A DNA stretch of 9,405 nucleotides. Origin: Spirochaetaceae bacterium. GTDB taxonomy: Bacteria > Spirochaetota > Spirochaetia > SZUA-6 > Fen-1364. This document shows, piece after piece, positions 6,468-9,405 of the stretch. The DNA is taken from contig PMZS01000022.1 in NCBI GenBank assembly GCA_003170115.1, positions 1 to 9,405 on the forward strand. Reading direction: 5' to 3'. Under the pieces are notes generated by a model, which saw only the letters and a program-made list of their open reading frames with translations, ran no database searches and was not told the DNA's origin. A program made the translations under genes and the position numbers. Each line of letters starts with the position of its first letter. Position 1 is the first letter of the stretch.

Positions 6468-6801
6468 TTCCTGGCGGCGCTCTCGCGGCCGAACGAACCA
6501 CCGGCTGCGCTAAGACGGGGACCTCGTTGCATGGGATGTGCAGATCGTGAGGCGCCCGGAAGGGATTGTCCCTGCCTTTCGCCGATATCGATGAAGGCTC
6601 CTGGATCGGGGGGGAATTGGAAGTGCAGCATACCGAGCGCCTTTTTCACCGAGAAATGCTTCTCCTCCTTGAAGATCGTGCGACGAGCCGCGATGAGACG
6701 ATGTCCGAAATGCAGGAAGACCGAGTGCGGCCAGCGACTCTTATGCTTGAGCGTCGCGCGATAAGCTTCTCCAGCAACAAGAAGAGCAAAGGAGCGCTAT
6801 T
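6468..6801 (+). other. Gap between transporter genes and UroD-like genes
   Basis: I see no supported gene in these 334 nt. An open frame at 6566-6814 has no separate ribosome binding site and runs through the start signals of the next gene. GG-N10-GC pairs occur (for example 6473-6486), but their -12 boxes do not match TTGC, so I do not call another sigma-54 promoter. A small hairpin, GAGAA-ATGC-TTCTC (6651-6664), is present. The gap ends with AAAGGAG (6788-6794), the ribosome binding site of the next gene. The gap may hide a promoter or processing site, or may be a degraded gene. Confidence 0.3.
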
Positions 6802-8130
6802 GTGGCTTTGGTGAACTCAACCGGAGCATGGACAGGGGCTGCGTATCAATCAACTGCCAACTTCAACGCTGGCAAGAAGGGCGAGCTTGATCCGCCACGC
6901 TACGAACGTCAAATCCTCCGCAAGCTCGCCGAACAGGTAGCTGAGGAAGCGGCACTTCCTGCCCAGAAAGAGAAGCGCGAGCTGTGGCGCCGTCATAACG
7001 ACCTGGAGGCCACTCGCCCCGTCGTACTTTGCGATCCAGAAAACGGCTGGAACGAGATCGTCACAGCCGGACAGTTGCGCTGCGCAAGTGCGCTTGCTCG
7101 GCGTTGGGAAGTCACCCTGCGTAAAGAGCTCTTCTGGTCGCGGCAAATGAAAGACGACAAGGTCATCGAGCCGTTTTTCGAGATTGGCATGACGCACAGC
7201 GAGGACGACTGGGGTCTACAAACCCGGCAGCGGGGCGGCGACGGCGGTGCGTACGTGTGGGAGCCGGCCTTGCGCGATGAATCGGAAATAGAAAAGCTGC
7301 ATCCACCCCAATTCGAGGTGGACAAAGAGACAACTGCCGACACGGTAGCCCTTGCGCGAGAAGTTTTCGGTGACCTGCTCTCCATCCGCCAGGTAGGAGT
7401 CTGGTGGTGGAGCCTCGGCCTCACACTTGATTTCTCGTTGTGGAGAGGACTAGAAGGGATCATGATGGACATGATCGATCGGCCCCCGCTGGTCCACCGG
7501 TTGATGAGCCTCCTTCGGGACGGCACCATGATGAAGCTGGACCAACTTCAGGATCGAGGACTTCTGAGCCTGAACGCGGAACAATATGTGGGCTCCGGCG
7601 GATTCGGCTACACCAGCGAGCTGCCGTCCGGCGTGCCGCAGGAGCCGGTCCGCACTGAACAGATGTGGGGATTCTGCGAGAGCCAGGAGACGGTAGGCGT
7701 ATCTCCGGAAATGTTCGCGGAGTTCGTCTTCCCCTACCAACTGCCGCTGCTCAAACGCTTCGGGTTGAACTGCTATGGCTGCTGCGAGCCACTCGATGTC
7801 CGCTGGTCCGTCATAAAGCAGACACCGAAACTGCGACGCGTGTCGGTATCATCCTGGGCAGACGCAAAGAAGATGGCAGCGTTTCTCGAGGACCGCTACG
7901 TTTTCTCATGGAAGCCCTCCCCCGCCCCGTTGGCGCAGCCGCAGCTTGACGAGCAAGTTGTCCGCACTGTCCTTCGAGACGTTCTGGCGGCCACGCGCGG
8001 CTGCCGACTGGAGATCATCATGAAAGATAACCACACTCTCGGAAACAATCCTGGCAATGCCGTGCGTTGGGTGGAGATCGCCCGTGAAGAGATAGCGCGG
8101 GCCGCCGGTGCGACGTTGAGGGAGATCTGA
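6802..8130 (+). CDS. Uroporphyrinogen decarboxylase-like protein (putative methyltransferase fold)
   Basis: This 442-residue protein starts at GTG 6802, 7 nt after AAAGGAG (6788-6794). No signal peptide or membrane helix is seen, so it should be cytosolic. I recognise it as a divergent member of the UroD/corrinoid-methyltransferase superfamily. Landmarks are LWRRHNDL (61-68), CDPENGWNE (77-85), a cysteine cluster CYGCCEPL (324-331) and SSWADAKKMA (350-359). In related zinc methyltransferases a Cys/His set at a similar place binds zinc, so C324, C327 and C328 are candidate metal or catalytic residues (inference). It is unlikely to be the haem-pathway HemE. It lies 2 nt before a second UroD-like gene, so the two probably act together, perhaps on the imported compound. 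The exact reaction is unknown. Confidence 0.75.
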   Translation: MALVNSTGAWTGAAYQSTANFNAGKKGELDPPRYERQILRKLAEQVAEEAALPAQKEKRELWRRHNDLEATRPVVLCDPENGWNEIVTAGQLRCASALARRWEVTLRKELFWSRQMKDDKVIEPFFEIGMTHSEDDWGLQTRQRGGDGGAYVWEPALRDESEIEKLHPPQFEVDKETTADTVALAREVFGDLLSIRQVGVWWWSLGLTLDFSLWRGLEGIMMDMIDRPPLVHRLMSLLRDGTMMKLDQLQDRGLLSLNAEQYVGSGGFGYTSELPSGVPQEPVRTEQMWGFCESQETVGVSPEMFAEFVFPYQLPLLKRFGLNCYGCCEPLDVRWSVIKQTPKLRRVSVSSWADAKKMAAFLEDRYVFSWKPSPAPLAQPQLDEQVVRTVLRDVLAATRGCRLEIIMKDNHTLGNNPGNAVRWVEIAREEIARAAGATLREI

Positions 8131-8132
8131 CC

Positions 8133-9248
8133 ATGGAATCTAACTTAAGCTCGCGCGAGCGGGTGCTGAGAGCCCTTAGAAGGCAGGAGCCCGACCGGGT
8201 TCCGGTGTACGTTACGGTCACGCCGCAGCTGGCGCATGCCTTGAGCCAGTCGGTCGGTATCGACAGCTATACGCTCGCCGACTCACCCCTTTCGCAGAAC
8301 CGCATATCGTACCATGAGCTGCTCGTCGCCCTAGGGAACGACGTCGTCGGTATAGGGGCATGTTCGCCATCTGGGAATCCGACCAGGGAAATGGGCAATG
8401 GAATTTTAAAAAACGAGTGGGGGGTGACGTATCGGGAAATCGGCTACTACAGTGAGATGATAGGGCATCCGCTGGCGAATGCCGAAAGTGTCGCCGATGT
8501 GGGGCGATTTAATTTTCCCGATCCCCTGGCGCCGGGTCGCTTCGATCTGGCCCGAAGGGTTACCGAAACCTATGGGGACCGCTACGCCTTGTGTGGAGAC
8601 CTGGAATGCACGATCTTCGAGGGATCGTGGTACCTGACCGGACTGGAGAAGTTCCTTCTGGATCTGATTCAGGAAAAGGACTATGTGTTCGAATTGATGG
8701 ATCGAATGATGTCCTACAGCATCGGAGTGGGCAAGGAACTGTTGCGGCTCGGGGCCGAGATCATCTGGCTCGGCGACGACATGGGGGCACAGCAGGGCAT
8801 GTTCATTGCTCCGGAGATCTGGCGGCGGTATCTGAAGCCCAGAATGAAGAAAATCATCGCAGAGCTGCGCGCGCAGAATCCGCAGACTCTGATCGCCTAT
8901 CATTCGTGCGGCAGCTACGCCCCAATCATACCGGAGCTCCTGGAAATCGGGGTAGATGTACTCAATGCGCTGCAGCCTTCCGCACGGGACATGGAGCTGG
9001 GGTATCTGAAGTCAGCCTTTGGAGGGCAAGCGGCATTTTTTGGCGGTCTTGACACCCAGGGCGTGCTGCCTTTCGGAACAGTGGAGGAAGTGGAGCAGGA
9101 AGTTCGCCGCGTCATTGCCGCTGCCGGGCTGGGAGGTGGTTTGCTCCTGGCAGGAGCTCACAATCTGCAGCCTGATGTATCGGTACAAAAGGTACGATGC
9201 ATCTTTGAAACCGTTCACCGCTACGGCCGCTATCCTCTGAAGGTATGA
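8133..9248 (+). CDS. UroD/MtaA-type family protein, putative corrinoid-linked methyltransferase
   Basis: This 371-residue TIM-barrel protein is of the uroporphyrinogen decarboxylase family. It opens with the family-typical SSRERVLRALRRQEPDRVPV (6-25). It carries GDDMG (214-218), YHSCGSY (256-262), GGLDTQG (304-310) and the C-terminal GAHNLQPDVS (341-350). The H257-x-C259 pair resembles the zinc ligands of MtaA/CmuA-type methyltransferases, which HemE lacks, so methyl transfer is likelier than haem synthesis. No corrinoid-binding protein is encoded in the window, so a partner would have to lie elsewhere. ATG 8133 is 2 nt after the previous stop, with GAGGGAG (8118-8124) inside the upstream gene, suggesting translational coupling. 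The substrate is unknown; a methylated or methoxylated compound brought in by the transporter is one possibility. Confidence 0.85.
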   Translation: MESNLSSRERVLRALRRQEPDRVPVYVTVTPQLAHALSQSVGIDSYTLADSPLSQNRISYHELLVALGNDVVGIGACSPSGNPTREMGNGILKNEWGVTYREIGYYSEMIGHPLANAESVADVGRFNFPDPLAPGRFDLARRVTETYGDRYALCGDLECTIFEGSWYLTGLEKFLLDLIQEKDYVFELMDRMMSYSIGVGKELLRLGAEIIWLGDDMGAQQGMFIAPEIWRRYLKPRMKKIIAELRAQNPQTLIAYHSCGSYAPIIPELLEIGVDVLNALQPSARDMELGYLKSAFGGQAAFFGGLDTQGVLPFGTVEEVEQEVRRVIAAAGLGGGLLLAGAHNLQPDVSVQKVRCIFETVHRYGRYPLKV

Positions 9249-9269
9249 GTCGATTTCCTCGCGCTGGAG

Positions 9270-9285
9270 GACGTTGATCAACGTC
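9270..9285. repeat. 16-bp perfect palindrome between convergent genes
   Basis: GACGTTGATCAACGTC is its own reverse complement. It covers the stop codon of the minus-strand gene and lies 21 nt after the plus-strand stop. As RNA it could form a 6-bp stem with loop GATC from either strand, so a weak bidirectional 3'-end signal is possible. There is no T-tract. It could also be a coincidence of coding sequence. Confidence 0.35.
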
Positions 9286-9405
9286 GAATTGCCTGGAGAA
9301 TGGCGGAAATCTCAAATGCTTCGGCGAACGGACGCCGATGCTTGCCGCCTGGCTCGGGGATCCCATCGCGAAGCCAATCGTCAACCACGTGTTCGGCGGC
9401 GCGAC
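9278..9405 (-). CDS. C-terminus of a convergent gene, family uncertain (partial)
   Basis: On the minus strand a frame is open from the window edge to a TGA (complement of 9278-9280), giving 41 complete codons. The residues read like a real protein end: HVVDDWLRDGIPEPGG, then PFAEAFEISAILQAIRR, an amphipathic final helix. The pattern is reminiscent of the C-termini of Gfo/Idh/MocA-type oxidoreductases, which often accompany sugar transporters, but 41 residues are too few to assign it. The gene converges on the UroD-like gene and would end 29 nt from its stop. Confidence 0.5.
   Translation of the reverse strand, partial: RAAEHVVDDWLRDGIPEPGGKHRRPFAEAFEISAILQAIRR

Noticed and set aside
6472..6487. 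GG-N10-GC pair after the ATPase gene as a second sigma-54 promoter
   Set aside because: The -24 half has TGGC, but the -12 half reads CTCGC instead of TTGC. Such pairs are common by chance in GC-rich DNA.
6566..6814. Possible 82-residue small protein before the first UroD-like gene
   Set aside because: The sequence looks mildly protein-like, but its TTG start has no spaced Shine-Dalgarno, a stop lies 18 nt upstream, and the frame overlaps the ribosome binding site and start of the next gene.
8133..9248. Annotation as HemE (haem-pathway uroporphyrinogen decarboxylase)
   Set aside because: The H-x-C pair and the GAHNLQPD end fit the methyltransferase-like branch, and the operon context is sugar transport, not tetrapyrrole synthesis.
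1..9405. CRISPR array, tRNA/rRNA genes, insertion sequence or phage genes
   Set aside because: I saw no direct-repeat arrays, no tRNA-like cloverleaf, no transposase or terminal repeats, and no phage-like frames on either strand.

Overview
The window looks like bacterial chromosome from a moderately GC-rich Gram-negative-type organism: there is an exported solute-binding protein without a lipobox cysteine, a sigma-54 activator with its GAFTGA motif, a sigma-54 promoter, and several GTG/TTG starts. I cannot place the taxon from sequence alone. A spirochaete, acidobacterial or deltaproteobacterial-type genome would fit, but this is a weak inference.

Layout. Bases 1-54 may be the tail of an upstream gene, followed by a hairpin (75-99). 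Two genes 9 nt apart then form a signalling unit. The first (369-1778) is an ABC-transporter ATPase fused directly to a histidine kinase core. The second (1788-3152) is an NtrC-type response regulator. The 394-nt gap after it holds two dyads (3168-3211), a near-consensus sigma-54 promoter (3334-3349) and a structured leader. These precede a CUT2-type (ribose/xylose-like) sugar ABC transporter: binding protein (3547-4512), permease (4623-5585) and a single-domain ATPase (5646-6467). A perfect 13-bp stem-loop separates the binding protein from the permease. After a 334-nt gap come two coupled genes of the uroporphyrinogen-decarboxylase/corrinoid-methyltransferase fold (6802-8130 and 8133-9248). 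The window ends in the C-terminus of a convergent minus-strand gene (9278-9405).

How it may work (inference). The kinase has no membrane segment, PAS or GAF domain. Its only candidate input module is an ABC ATPase domain that is nearly colinear with the transporter's own ATPase. The simplest model is that the fusion docks on the CUT2 permease, alone or paired with the stand-alone ATPase, and reports transport status by phosphorylating the NtrC-like regulator. The regulator would then activate the transporter operon through the sigma-54 promoter, and the two UroD-like proteins would process the imported compound. I know of no characterised example of this architecture, but I could not search databases.
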